Source: Gracilaria gracilis
Taxonomy: Eukaryota > Rhodophyta > Florideophyceae > Gracilariales > Gracilariaceae
Assembly (NCBI GenBank): GCA_030374805.1
Contig: JARGSG010000222.1
Location: 1 to 64,000, forward strand
Length of the DNA: 64,000 nt
Reading direction: 5' to 3'
This document shows, piece by piece, positions 19,073-32,001 of this stretch. Position 1 is the first letter of the stretch, and the number at the start of each line of letters is the position of its first letter. The notes beneath the pieces were generated by a model that was given only the letters and a program-made list of their open reading frames with translations, was not told where the DNA came from and ran no database searches. Position numbers and translations under genes: made by a program.

Positions 19073-21668
19073 GCAACTCTTCAAATCCAATGGCTCGCAG
19101 ATCGCCCGTCAACTTGGTGTGCCAGGCTAGATGTGCTTGCTTTAGCCCGTACATTGCCTTTTGAAGCTTATAGCATCGTGAGCCAATTCCAGAAACACCG
19201 CGTGGTGACATTACCCAAACATCCTCGTCGAGATCGCCGTTGAGAAATGCAGTCTTCACATCCACCTGAGCAATATACATCTGCAAGCATAGAGTCAAGT
19301 AGAGGAAGAAACGTACTATGCCAAACGAAACCACTGGAGCATACGTTTCCATGTAGTTCTCACCAAAGGTTTGGTGATTACCACCGGCCACGACTCGAGC
19401 CTTGAAGCGTTCCACCGAACCATCTGCATTACGCTTGACCTTGAGCACAATGTGCGTGGGCAGTGGTTGTTGCGATGGAGACTTGTCCTCTTTCCAAGTA
19501 TCCTTTGACTCAAGTGATGCGAGTTCATCTTCAATGGCTGCTCGCCATAAGCTCTGCTCGATGGGCGTCGCGGACATTGCTTCCTTCAGCGTAGGTTCAT
19601 CACTTGTGGTAACCTGAACTGCAGATGTGGTTGCAGACGCAGCCATGTACCACCTCCGGGGTGCACGACGCGTGCGTTGCGGGTATCGTGGTGGTTCGGT
19701 AGAGTCGTCCGTGTCACCAGTGGGCTCGTGCGCTGTGTCGTTCGCAGGGTGGTGGTCACTTTCATCAGCAGAGCCATCACCTTCAGCATTGTCCACACCA
19801 TCATCACTGCTTTCATTACTTGGTGCAGGTAATGCTTCTTCGGCAATTGGGCCAGATTCATCATCGGAGCCACTCGTACTGTCACAAATGTCATCCACAT
19901 TTACTTCGTCACCAGGATCATCTGGGTAAGAGCCGTCGGAGTCGGAGCATGGCGCCGGCTCAGAACTGTAGTCTGTGTCAGATGCACATTCATCCTCCAT
20001 AAGCTCCTCCAAGTACTCGGCACCAGGGAATGAATTCTCATCAAATGTGACATGACGTGAGTGCATGATGCGCGGTAGACCATCATCATCTCTGACAAGT
20101 ACATCGAATACACCATGCTCAAGAGTCTGCAAGTACACCCCCTCAAGTGCACGAGACTCGAACTTGGTTCCTTCGATCATCTTCAGTACGAAAGCTGCAC
20201 ATCCAAACACACGGGTGTGCTTCAATGTCGGGCTGTTTCCCGTCATCAACGAGTACGGAGTGCTTCCAGTAGTTGAATGTGGAACACGGTTCCGCACAAA
20301 CTGTACATGTTTCAACGCAAAGACCCACAAACATTCCGGTAGATTGGCCTGAATGAGCATAGCCCGAGCTGCTTTCTCCATAGTGCGATTGATGCGCTCA
20401 GCTATGGCGTTGTGTTCCGGAGTGTACGGAGGTGAAAAGGAAGTGTCTTCAAATGCGTTTTCTGGATTATCTTGTAACGCAATGTATTCCTTAGCGCCAT
20501 CCGAGTGCAGTTTCTTCACCGCCACTCCTCCAAGCTGCCTGAGCTTCTGCGCAACATAATCATACACCTCACTGATTTGGCTGCGGTGTTTCATGAATCC
20601 AATGATAACATATCGTGAGTGGTCATCCACGAATGCTGACGCATACTTAAACCTGTCCGGAAACGATGTGGTGAGTGGACCGATGATGTCAGTGTGCACT
20701 TTGTCACCAACTGACGATTCACGACTAAATGAACCGGGAAACGGTAGTTTGTGCGCTTTTCCAAGACGGCATGACCGACAGACCTCCTCCATTTTCGCAA
20801 GACTTGGCACACCATCTGCATGTTTGTGAACAACTTGCAAGTCTCTGGGGTTCATATGTGCAAGTCTTCGGTGCCATAGCTGTGTCAAAGCAGTCATCGA
20901 GGCCTTCAATGCGCAATCCAAATCAACCTGGCTGGAAGTAAGAGCTCGTTCATGAGTGAAATGCGCTACCGGTTCCGGCAAAGTGTACAGTCCGGAACGT
21001 TTATCGCGCTTTCCTGACCCAATGTGGAAACCATTGTCATGAATCAAACGAACTTCTGCAGAACGGAAACGTGACTCAATCTGTTTGTCAGCTAAGCAAC
21101 CTACAGAAACCAAGTTGTACTCCATTGAAGGAACCAGGAGTGCATCACTCAGACGTAAATTCACATTCTCGAAAGGCAGAATCACATCTCCACGCTGAGT
21201 TGCAGACACACATGTCTTATCTGCAAGCTGTATAACACGCTCCTTCACATCATGCAGTGTACTGGGAATGAATGCGGAAGCAGAATGGATGTAGTGCGAG
21301 GTCGCTCCACTATCTGCGTAAGTGTCCATGTCTCTTTGAGTGGGTGGTAGAACGCGTTGCTTTCTCCATAGACATGCCAGCTATTTCGATCTTGAACGAT
21401 TTGCCAGATGATTTTGAAGAGGTCTTCGGCTTATCTTTTGACTTCAATGTAAGCTTGTCCAGGATACTCTTCGGTAAATGGTTGTCCGGATTGTCTGGGT
21501 TCATGTAGCATCGGTCCTGAGTGTGTCCATCACGATCACAAAAATCGCAGTGATGACCATTGGTGCTACCAGCTGCCAGTGCACGATTAGTAGGAGCATC
21601 ATCAGAGTCATTTCCATCTCGATGATTTGCACTTGCAGAGGTACCAGACTGCCTTCCAGAACCTTTTC
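19073..21668 (-). mobile_element. Copia family A' fragment: end of gag to reverse transcriptase
   Basis: The minus strand encodes the gag zinc knuckle (CDFCDRDGHTQDRC), protease (DSGATS), the full integrase (HRRLAH, CRSCRLGKAHK, HSDGAKEY, ERINRTMEKAARAM) and RT up to the region before the YVDD box. The pol part from 21329 is one long open frame that runs into the family A LTR at 19072, where the element was interrupted. At its 5' side it is cut at 21668 by another A' element in plus orientation. About one break is visible near the gag-protease border. It is incomplete and cannot be whole. Confidence 0.92.
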
Positions 21669-22259
21669 TGTTGATGTATGGATGTGGTCGAGTGCCTGTC
21701 AGTCCCTCAAAGGTGCTCCAAGTACTTGGAATACAAAGTTGCAGGGGAGCATGGGCACTTTTGGGCACCCTCATGAGAAAGGCGCATATTCGTGTCTCCG
21801 CGAACCGAACGTGATACTGCAATATGATTGGCTACTGCAAATGGCTACATGCAACGTGGTTTGCACAAGTGGAACGTGTTGTATGGAGCGAGAAGGGCAG
21901 ATGGAACAAGTGATACGCTGTGATTGGACTTGTGAAATCCTTTATACTCGAGGTTGGTAACTCTGTTTTGGAACATGTCGGACTCGGAAGTTGAGTCTGA
22001 AACGAACTCTGGTGTCAAGATCCCACGCTTTCATGGTAAGCGTGGGGAAGATTATACCCTTTGGCGCCATCGCCTTCGTGCCGCATGCCGAATCAAAGGT
22101 GTCTGGAACGTTGTGGTATCGAGTTCAGAGCAATCCTCAACAGCTGCTACTACCCAAGATACGGCTCCAAGTAGCTCTCAAAGCAGCTCTCGTATCATGG
22201 CGGAACGGGAGGAAGCATGTGCTCTCATTATTTGTGCACTAGGTGATTCTCCTCTACGA
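21669..22259 (+). mobile_element. Copia family A', 5' end: LTR and gag start
   Basis: The LTR begins TGTTGATG at 21669 and is about 286 bp long. The primer-binding-like TGGTAACTCTG is at 21955 and gag starts at ATG 21975 (MSDSEVESET). The gag start is nearly identical to family A gag, while the LTR resembles that at 1046-1254. It lies in opposite orientation inside another A' fragment. It stops at about 22259, where a LINE poly(A) end begins; the frame is open up to that point. Confidence 0.9.
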
Positions 22260-23439
22260 TTTTTTTTTTTTCAATCAATTGCTTTTTATTTATAGTGTTC
22301 CCAATGTCCCATGAAGAGCAGCAGGGTAACACTGTCAAGGTGTAAACTAACTTGGTCAATTACGAACCAACGCAATCATTCTTACTACTTATAGCACAGA
22401 TTTACAACTGTGCTTCTTCCAATACATCTAGTATTTCGGTCGCCTCCTGTCTCTCTCCAGGTGACCAATCTTCCATTCCGAGTAGTACCTTCAGTCTTCC
22501 GTACTTCCAGTACTCGTGCCCAAGTACATCACGTGCCTCCATTGGGTTCGCTGGGAACTCATTGAAGTACCATCGGATACCCATCATTCGGTGCGAAACT
22601 TTGCGCAACCGAAGAACGGGTGGGTATTTTCCATTCGCAGCACACGGGATTTTGCGAACGCGTCTTGCCGAGGCAAGTTTCCACTCCGCATCCCGTATTC
22701 TTCCTATTCCTTTTGTACACACATTATCAATTTCAGCTCGTAGTGCTGAAATTGAAGGATGTGCATTATACAGCGACAGCTGCCGACATGCCCGGTTCAC
22801 CTTCAACTGTCGCGATCTGTGTTCCAATTCAAGGTTCAATGCCGTCTCACGACACGATTGATAATGCCGTAGACGTTTGGAGGCGAGCACAATTCGTCGC
22901 AGAGCCGCAGACTCTAAACGACAAAGTGCACGCATCATCGGCACCCGATATGTTCCAAACCGAGATGCCATTTTTCCAAGAATCAGTTTGAAGAACGTTG
23001 CTTCAAGCTTCACTACCGCCATTTCCAAATGAGGCGTGAGCGGTACAAGATGCAACGCATATTCGTAAATCGACCTCACGAATGCGCGGTACAAACTCAC
23101 ACAGCTGCGCGTATCAAATCCATTCCGGTGCAGACCAGCACCGGCTAGGCTTCCCAATCGACGTTGAGCATTTTGTACGCGTTCCATGTGCTTGTCGGTT
23201 GTTACTCCATTGGTGTTTAGAGACACCCCCAGATATACTGCACTACGTACCACGCTCAGCTTATCACCAGCAAGTGTGAATATTGCAGACTGATTTTGGT
23301 TAGCAGGCAGTTGCAGTACTATCGACTTGCCGTTTGCAGTGTTCCACGGCATTTGCATTTCTTTGCCCCAACTACTGCATATGTCTAGCAGTAGTTGCAG
23401 CCCGCTATCGGTCTTCGCCATCAGAATCACATCGTCGGT
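22260..23439 (-). mobile_element. LINE fragment, 5'-truncated, poly(A) end at 22260
   Basis: Near-identical to 4727-5904, with a T run of 12 at 22260-22271. It has the ORF2 C-terminal part and the same fusion to B gag at the RT motif C region. The frame of the tail is open from the fusion point to its stop near 22402. Differences from the other copy are a handful of substitutions, so the duplication is recent. Confidence 0.92.
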
Positions 23440-26265
23440 ATCGTATCGGTACCTGTCGCAATGAGACATACAAAGTCAGAATCGTCGCCACTCGCACCAA
23501 GCTCACAGCTGAGCCCGGTATTCACACTGGGGTGAGCAGCATCGACCTGATTCTTGTTAGCCCCATCACGTTGTCTCTTGTAACAGTTATTCTGGATGTG
23601 ACCCTTCTTGCTACAATAGTAACATATAATTGACTTCAATGACCTCTGACGCCGGGCCAAAACTGCGTCACTTCCGGACTCCTCCTTGGCAGGATCATTC
23701 ATTCGCTGCTCTTCTTGCAGCAAACGACTCTTCACGACCTCCAAATTGAGCTCGCGATCCGCAATCATGGTGTCGATAGCCACAATGAGGTGCTCGAAAC
23801 GTTCCGGAAGTCCACATAAGGTAGCCATTGCAATGTCTTCTTCTTCAACTTTGACGTCCATGCTCTTGAGATCAGAAGCCAAGTGACGAACATGATTGAT
23901 GAATTGCAACATCTTCTGGTCGTCACGCATTTTGGCGGTGTAGAAAGCACGTCTGGCATTGATTCGGTTGAGAAGAGTCTTCCTCTGGAAAACATTGCAT
24001 ATGGCCTTCCACACATCGGCAGCAGCCTCTACATCGCGCACATGATCCAAATGTTCGTCACTGAGCGTAAGTCCAATGATAGCTCTGGACTTTGAGTCGC
24101 GAGTTTCCTACTTGGACAATTCTTCTGGATCGGTGGGTGGAGAACTGGTGAGGTGATTCTTGAGATCCTTGAGCGCAAGCACAAGCTGAACTTTCTCCTT
24201 CCAGATATGGAAATTATCCTCACCCAACTTCTCAATCTTGATCCCAGTGAACGAGTCCATGCCGAAATGTGAGATTAAAAGCGATCCCAGATGAAAGAAA
24301 TGGCAGACACAACAGGAAAACAGCAAACCACAACAACAAACAAACAACAACAATAACAACAACAATAAAAACAAATAAAACTTTAATAGTGGGGCCCACT
24401 GGCAAGAAATACTATTCCCGGTACCCTAGGGAGTCGGACCCCTGACCCCCGGAGACCTTCCGGGTAGGAAACGACTTCTTCAGTCTACCTCCTCCTGCGT
24501 TCAAGGAGAAGGCGCATTGCTCTCTACGAGAAGTCCAGAGGATGGTTAGTGGCCAAAGATATGCCTTCACCAAGTAAAACCCTCTCTGATCTCTTGCAAG
24601 AACTTGCGCGACCTTGAAACAGCAGCTACTTTGACACCCAAGGTACGCTTCTAGCGAGTAATCAATGAAGATCACAAGCGGCCTGATCCCAATGGGAGGT
24701 CAGCCTTCGATACGTTGCCTCCCCGTACTAAAAGCCCACTGGACAAGCCAATGAGTCAATTGCACGGATCAAAAGCTGCTTATGGATGCCTTCACCGCCA
24801 TCCAAGCAAGTAACACACAGTCAGGATCAACAAACAAAAGTCAAACACCACAACCAAAGTGCAGTACGCCACGGCACCCCGTTAGCTTTAGCGCTCGCGG
24901 TACAACACCGTTATCCGCCCAAAAGGACCGGTGGAGCCCGCTAGTCAGCACGTCCGCCTTGGTTCAAGCCGCCTGGCTCCCGTACCCGATTACTCGGATC
25001 AACCGTTCGTCGCACAGGTATTGCAGTGATGACCAAAAATGCCGAGCACACACGTAGTGCACGGACTTCAACAACAACTGCTGAGCACAAAGCTAGTGCC
25101 CAGACCTCAATAAAAACGGTCTCAACCTCTCGGCTCAGATCCCGCAAACAAGACGCGAGGATCCCAACAACAAGAACAATAGAGGGAGACCAAACAAATC
25201 GGATAGCGATCGACAACAAGGGCAACAACGAGCACCCAAACACAATCAAGATAGAGAGTCAACGTCGAACCACTACCAACACAACGCCCTCAGGGAGGAA
25301 TGCAAAACGTACAAGGAATACCAACACCAACCAACAACACGGTCAACACACCCGACGCAACGAGAAGACGGAGATAGAGAAACAGCGAAACGGGTGAACG
25401 GCGGTGTGGGAGAGCGGCAAGAGACGAACGATAACAGCAGAGGTCAGCGGGGCTGGGCCCATAACCTGATGGAGGTTATAGCTGGGAAGGGAAGGTTGAT
25501 GGAAAGGGAAGGTGGGGATATGCAAAGAAAGTTCGCCAGCTCTGGCTCGGATCTACTTGGAGGTGCTTCTGTCACAACTTATATAGCACTACGTCGTCGC
25601 ACTACCGCTCACTTCCACTCGGAGTAAAACCTAAGCCACCAAGCGGGGACACTCAATACTACCAATCATCATCTAACATAACATGGTAACACTGCCACAA
25701 TTCATGACAGCTTACAACCAACAAGGAACAACAGTGCACAACAGTGCACAACAAGTTATGTGCGTACTCAACAAGTTACGTGCCTACACATAACGATGAC
25801 CATGCACAAATTCACATTGTGCCAATACACTGTAATCCGTACACCACACCAATATGTGTATGCTCCAGCTCACCAAGTACCACGTAACCACAAATTCACT
25901 CAATGCCATAAGTTCCACAACATGTTACCACAGTGTTCGTGCAATCCTCATGACTGTACCTGACTCATCACCATAGCGCACCAAGTTGCATCAATGTGTT
26001 CAACATGTTCACGTACATAACTGCGCATACTGTCCAGCATACCATCTGTGCTAGCTACACACGTGTAGCCCAGAACAACCCAGTAGTGCCGTAACACATG
26101 TACACACTACGTTGCATGTGCACATTTGCAGTAGCCAATCAGAAGCCAGTTTCCCGTTGAGTTTGCACACACGCGCATATGCGCTTTTCCAGCAGCACCC
26201 TCCAAAACAGCCCATGCTCCTCTGCACTTTTACTTTTAGTGACCGCACTAGGTCAACATCCAACA
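23440..26265 (-). mobile_element. Copia family B, 5' part (second copy of the LINE-B unit)
   Basis: The LTR begins TGTTGGATG at 26265; gag starts at 24260 and reaches the zinc knuckle (CYYCSKKGHIQNNC) before the LINE junction near 23440. The sequence is close to identical to 5905-8729 over its whole length. Pol is absent and one break is visible in gag. The LTR terminus lies exactly against family A protease-region sequence at 26266, so it was inserted there as an LTR end and not by random breakage. Confidence 0.9.
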
Positions 26266-29200
26266 GTATGACATCACCTCGTTGTGTAGCAGTCACAGTA
26301 GGCTTATCAGCCAGCAAAATGGTTCGTTCGTTAACTCCATGCAACGAACTGGGGACAAATACAGACTTGGAGAAAAAGAAGTGCGATGTTGCACCGCTGT
26401 CTGAATATGTGTCCATAACCCTCTCAGCTGGTGGGAGTACGGTAGACTTCTCCACGGACATCCCTGCGATTTCATTCTTTGAGGACTTTCCGAACGACCT
26501 TGTCGAAGGCTTGGAATATCCGGGTTTATCCTTAGACCTCACCTTCAACTTGTCAAGAATGCTCTTGGGCAAGTGGTTGTCAGGGTTGTCACGGTTAATG
26601 TGACATCTATGAACAGTGTGTCCATCAAGATCACAGAAAGTCCAATGGTAAAAATTGCTGGCAGCGGCAGCGTACGCACGCCGTGAAGACTCGTTGTGGG
26701 TGTGACCATCTGAGTTGTTACCGTCCTTATGGTCCAGAATGACAGGGCCGGAAGAGGATTTGAAGCTTCCAGATCCCTTGGTCTTGCCTTTCTTGCGAGT
26801 GCGAGTGCGACCAGAACTTCCCGAAACCATCTGTCGTGCATTGTACTCATCAATTAGAGTTGTTGCAACATAGTCCCAAGTAAGATCAGACATGTCCTTG
26901 GTGCGAAGTGCGGCTGCCGTTGACTCCAATGAGCAGCTGGGATCAATAGAGGAAAGTAGCATCGGAGCCTTGTGAGATTCCGGAATAGCAGCGTCCTTGC
27001 CCATGCGATCCAACTGCGAGAACAGGATAGTGAACTGGTCTACGTATTCTGACATGTTCTGACCATTGTATGACATACGGAATAGTTGCGTTTGCACGGC
27101 GATCCGGGAGACAGTGCGATTGGAGGCGTAGCGTGCATCGAGCAGTTCAAGCATGCGTGTTGGGTCATCATCAACATTCATTACAACTCGTAGAGGAGAA
27201 TCACGAAGTGCACAAATAATGATAACACATGCTTTCTCTCGTCGGATCGAGGTGCAAGTGCATTTTCAGACGATGTGATTCTGATGGCGAAGACCGATAG
27301 CGGGCTGCAACAACTGCTAGACATATGCAGTAGTTGGGGCAAAGAAATGCAAATGTCGTGGAACACTGCAAACGGCAAGTCGATAGTACTGCAACTGCCT
27401 GCTAACCAAAATCAGTCTGCAATATTCACACTTGCTGGTGATAAGCTGAGCGTGGTACGTAGTGCAGTATATCTGGGGGTGTCTCTAAACACCAATGGAG
27501 TAACAACCGACAAGCACATGGAACGCGTACAAAATGCTCAACGTCGATTGGGAAGCCTAGCCGGTGCTGGTCTGCACCGGAATGGATTTGATACGCGCAG
27601 CTGTGTGAGTTTGTACCGCGCATTCGTGAGGTCGATTTACGAATATGCGTTGCATCTTGTACCGCTCACGCCTCATTTGGAAATGGCGATAGTGAAGCTT
27701 GAAGCAACGTTCTTCAAACTGATTCTTGGAAAAATGGCATCTCGGTTTGGAACATATCGGGTGCCGATGATGCGTGCACTTTGTCGTTTAGAGTCTGCGG
27801 CTCTGCGACGAATTGTGCTCGCCTCCAAGCGTCTACAGCACTATCACTCATGTCGTGAAACGGCATTGAACCTTGACTTGGAACAAAGATCCCGACAGTT
27901 AAAGCTGAACCGAGCATGTCGGCAGCTGTCGCTGTATAATGCACATCCTTCAATTTCGGCACTGCGAGCTGAAATTGATAATATGTGTACAACGGGGATA
28001 GAAAATATACGGGATGTGGAGTGGAAACTTGCCTCGGCAAGACGCGTTCGCAAAATTCCGAGTGCGCCAAATGAAAAATACCCATCCATTCTTCGGTTGC
28101 GAAAAGTTTCGCACAGAATGATGGGTATCCGATGGTACGAGTTCCCAGGGAACCCTGTGGTGGCACGAGATGTACTTGGAAAAAAGTACTGGAAGTACGG
28201 AAGACTGAAAGTACTACTTGGAATGGAAGATTGGTCACCTTGAGAGAGGCAGGAGGCGAAATACTAGAGGTACTGGAAGAAGCACAGTTTTAATTCTGTG
28301 CTATAAGTAGTAAGAATGAATGCGTTGGTGACCAAGTTAGTTTACACCTTGACAGTGTTACTCCGCTGCTCTTCATGGGATATTGGGAACACTATAAACA
28401 AAACAGCAATTGATTGAAAAATATTGAAAAAAAATGCTTTCTCCCGTTTCACGATGATACGAGAGCTGCTTTGAGAGCTACTGGGAGCCGTATCTTGGGT
28501 AGTAGCAGCTGATGAAAATTGCTCTAAACTCGATACCACAACGTTCCAGACACCTTTGATTCGGCATGCGGCACGAAGGCAATGGCGCCAAAGGGTATAA
28601 TCTTCCCCACGCTTACCATGAAAGCGTGGGATCTTGACACCAGAGTTCGTTTCAGACTCAACTTCCGAGTCCGACATGTTCCAAAACAGAGTTACCAAAC
28701 TCCAGTACAAGGGAGTTTACGAGTAGAAGAGAAACGAAGGAATCAGGGAAGCCACGTGAGGGAAACAATTCTTCCTTCACAAAGGAGGGTAGAGCTGGAG
28801 TGGAGTAAGGACTTAACATTAAACAGCGGGGACGCCAGCGGAGACTGTGTCACAAAGTCTGCAACGCTCCTCTGGAGGCGTCCAGTCCGCGATCACAAGC
28901 GCAACGGAACTCGACCCTTGGAGTATACTCACGGGTGAGAGACAACCAACCCGGAACAGAAAGGGCAGAGTGAAGGATGCAATGCCACTTCCCCACAAGC
29001 AAATAAAAGAGAGGCTGGAGTGTAGTCAAGCTCTACACTCAACAGCGAGGACGCCAGCGGAGACTGTGGGGTAGTCTGCAACGCTCGTCGGGACGCGTCC
29101 CGTACGCGATCACAGGCGGAGTTCGGAGACTTGACGCCTGGAGCAAGCTCACGGGTGAGGTACAACTCGAGCCCGGAATGATGATGAAACTTCTTAGGCG

Positions 29201-30392
29201 GGCGCACTGACAGGAGAAACTACCTCCGCTACCCTGTGGGTCCGAACCCTTGGTCCCCGGTCACTCTCCCCGGGTGAGGCACGATTTGATCACTTGCCAA
29301 GCTCTGCGTACTTCAGAGCGAGGCGCTGTTAGTCCCTACGAGACGTCCCATGGAGGGTACTAGTCGAGATACACGTTCCCCAGGTAAACCCTTGCTGGTC
29401 TCTTACGAGAAAGTAGCTCGGTCTTTCGGCGCAGTACGATCGCTCCTACACTTCTAAGCCCGTTTCATCGACCTCGGTACTCCACGGACGCAGAGCAGGA
29501 TTTTGCTGTCTCCCTTTTCTCGGGCCGGTGGGTTACTAACAAACGCGATATGTGTTCACCATTCGCCAGAGAGAAAACAGCGGGGTACTCTAACGCAGAT
29601 ATGAAAACTTCCAAAGAAAAGTAGTAAGTAAAAAATGAGCCCACGTCTGCAAGTTGTCGCCGCTCTGGGCCCATAACCTAACGATACGCACGCAGGTAGG
29701 GTAGAAAGGGAACTAAGTAGAGATGGATATGGAAGAAAGAGAAAGTAAAACAAGTGAAGGTTGATAGCCTTGGGTCGACCCGTTTACTCAAGGGTAGTCG
29801 ATCGCAACCTACAAATACCCTAGCACGCGCTTCACCGTCGTCGCAGCAAGCGACGACGGCGGTCGTTACAAGTTGCACGTGTGTGCAGTTGTACACGGAA
29901 AGCGCGCGCAAACTAGAGTACAACAATTTCAAATAACTAAATCAATCAACATTACAAATCCATTGCCAGTCCTTTGATTCAGAACCAGATCTAAAAAATC
30001 ACCAATTTGCATGGTGGCATTCCAACCGCCTTGCGCAGCCCAGAACCGCATATTGCATGCAAAACCGCCCATTCCAGCCTAGAAAAGCACATCCTCGCTA
30101 TCTGCATAGTCAGTCTACTACTCTAAGCCTCGTCCAATAACAGAGCTCCACTTGGCCCATACCACCATAACTATCCATACAATCCATGGCACTTGTAGAC
30201 ACCACGTTGCACAACGGCATTTGCAGTAGCCAATCATATTGCCGTTTCACGTTGGGGTTGAGCAGAGGCGCATATGCGCTTTTGCGAAGAGGGTGCCCAA
30301 AAGTGCCCATCGTCTCCTGCAACTTTGCTTCCATGTAGTCCGAGACAAACCTGAAGGACTCACAGGCACTCGACCATGTCCCAACGTCAACA
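26266..30392 (-). mobile_element. Copia family A, third copy: LTR, leader, gag to protease, split by a LINE
   Basis: The 5' LTR begins TGTTGACG at 30392 (U3 palindrome 30268-30279). The leader has the duplicated palindrome units near 28872-28885 and 29089-29102. Gag starts at ATG 28677. A LINE (27243-28433) interrupts gag. Gag then continues from 27242 with the zinc knuckle and protease (DSGATS), and the copy ends at 26266 against a B LTR. The remaining pol and the 3' LTR are lost. The LTR terminus at 30392 is inserted in family B pol. It is incomplete, with few other breaks. Confidence 0.9.
27243..28433 (+). mobile_element. LINE fragment inside family A gag, with target-site duplication
   Basis: This is a 5'-truncated LINE 3' end in plus orientation. 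The ORF2 part runs from the RT motif C region (DDVILMAK region, slightly altered) to a stop near 28243. A 3' UTR and an A-rich tail follow at about 28416-28433. A 14-bp target duplication flanks it: ATGCTTTCTCTCGT at 27229-27242 and ATGCTTTCTCCCGT at 28434-28447, one base apart. The undisturbed site is seen in the intact A element near 17110. This is a regular target-primed insertion. Confidence 0.93.
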
Positions 30393-32001
30393 CCTTCTTC
30401 TTCTTACAGTGAAGCTGTGTCACGTCCTGATTCCGAAGCATGGAAGAAGGCAATGAAGAGCGAGTACCAGTCGCTGATAGAGCATGACACATGGGATCTA
30501 GTGCCTAGGCCAGCAGACAGCAACATGATTTCGTCCAAAGGGGTGTACGTTCAGAAGTATGAAGATGCACCATCTGGTGAACCAACTGTGAGGTACAAGG
30601 CTCGTATGGTTGCTAGAGGATTCCTGCAGATCGAAGGTGTGACTTCCCAGAGATTTATGCACCAGTGGTGAAGTTCACTTGGATTAGGATGATTCTGTCG
30701 ATTGCAGCTGTGCCAGACTTTCATTTGCACCAGATAGATATGAAGATTGCGTTTCTGAACGGCGACCTTGAGGAGACAGCGTATATGGAGCAGCCAAAAG
30801 GTTTCACACAGCAAGGGAACGAAGACTTGGTATGTCGTTTAAAGAAAGCCATCTATGGGCTTAGACAGGCACCAAGGCAGTGGCATGCAAAGATATACAC
30901 GTTCCTTGTTGATGAGATGAAGTTGAAGCCCAATGACGCAGATGAGTGTGTGTACACCGGGAAAATACTGGGATTTGTGGTTTTCATTGCTCTATACGTG
31001 GATGACCTGCTGATAGCAAGTCCGAGCATGGAGACCATGAATCGCGTAAAGGCAGGGCTGTCAACTCGGTTCCGCATGAGAGACCTCAAGGAAGCTCGTA
31101 TGGTTCTCGGATTCGAGATCCACCGTGATCGAGCTAAGCGACAGCTGTACCTGACCCAGTCTGCCCACACGCAAAGTGTCTTGGAACCTTTCGTCATGCA
31201 TCAGTCTAAGCCAGTTGACAGTCCAATGCAATCCGGTGTGGCCTTGTCTGTTGTTAAGGAGGTACTCACGGATGTTCCGTATCGTCAGGCGATTGGCAGT
31301 CTCATGTATTTGTCTGTGGGAACTCGTCCAGATATCTCATACGCAGTGTCCAAACTTGCAAAGTATGTGGAGAAACCTGGAGAGACTCACTGGAAGTCAG
31401 TCAAACGTGTGCTTCGCTATCTCAACGGTACTTGCTTCTTTGGACTCACCTACGGCTCTACCACTGATCTGGAACTGCACGGCTATGTGGACTCTGACTG
31501 GGCAGGCGATGTTGCCAACCGCAAGTCTACCAGTGGATATGTGTTCATGATGAGCGGTGGTCCAGTGTCCTGGAGTTTACGTCAGCAGGAAGTGGTTGCG
31601 CTGTCAAGTGCTGAAGCTGAGTATGTGATTCTGTGCTCTGGTACCAAAGAAGCAATCTGGCTAAGACGAATTTAGAACGGCATTGCTATTGTGATTGGAG
31701 TTGAGGTGGACGGGTCTGTCAAAGTCTTGGTTCAACCGACGCCTGTGTATGTTGACAACCAAGGCTCCATCGACCTTGCTCGAAATGGTGTTGTGAACAA
31801 GCGAACGAAGCACATCGACATTCGGTTCCACTTCACTAGAGAGGCTCTGCGTGACAAGTCCATCGTGCTGTTCTACTGTCCAACTGATTCCATGGTTGCC
31901 GATATGCTCAACAAGCCTCTTGCCCGCGTGAAACTCGAGAAGTTTCGCAAGGAGTGTGGAGTACAGCACCTAGAGCTTTGAAGTCAGTGACAGAGGGGGG
32001 G
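30393..32001 (+). mobile_element. Copia family B, first tandem copy: RT to RNase H
   Basis: The plus strand carries reverse transcriptase (AFLNGDLEE, then ALYVDDLLIA with an intact YVDD) and RNase H (DSDWAGD, SSAEAEY, VDNQGSIDLA, KHIDIRFHF). It ends at a stop in 31979-31981. A polypurine tract (AGAGGGGGGG, 31992-32001) leads directly into the LTR at 32002. Its 5' side is cut by the family A LTR at 30392. About two breaks are seen in the coding part. It is the 3' half of an element whose LTR is shared with the next B copy. Confidence 0.92.

Noticed and set aside
22240-26280. Target duplication around the second LTR-LINE chimera
   Set aside because: The flanks (CCTCTACGA on the left, GTATGACATC on the right) do not match and belong to elements in opposite orientation, so a simple insertion cannot be read there.
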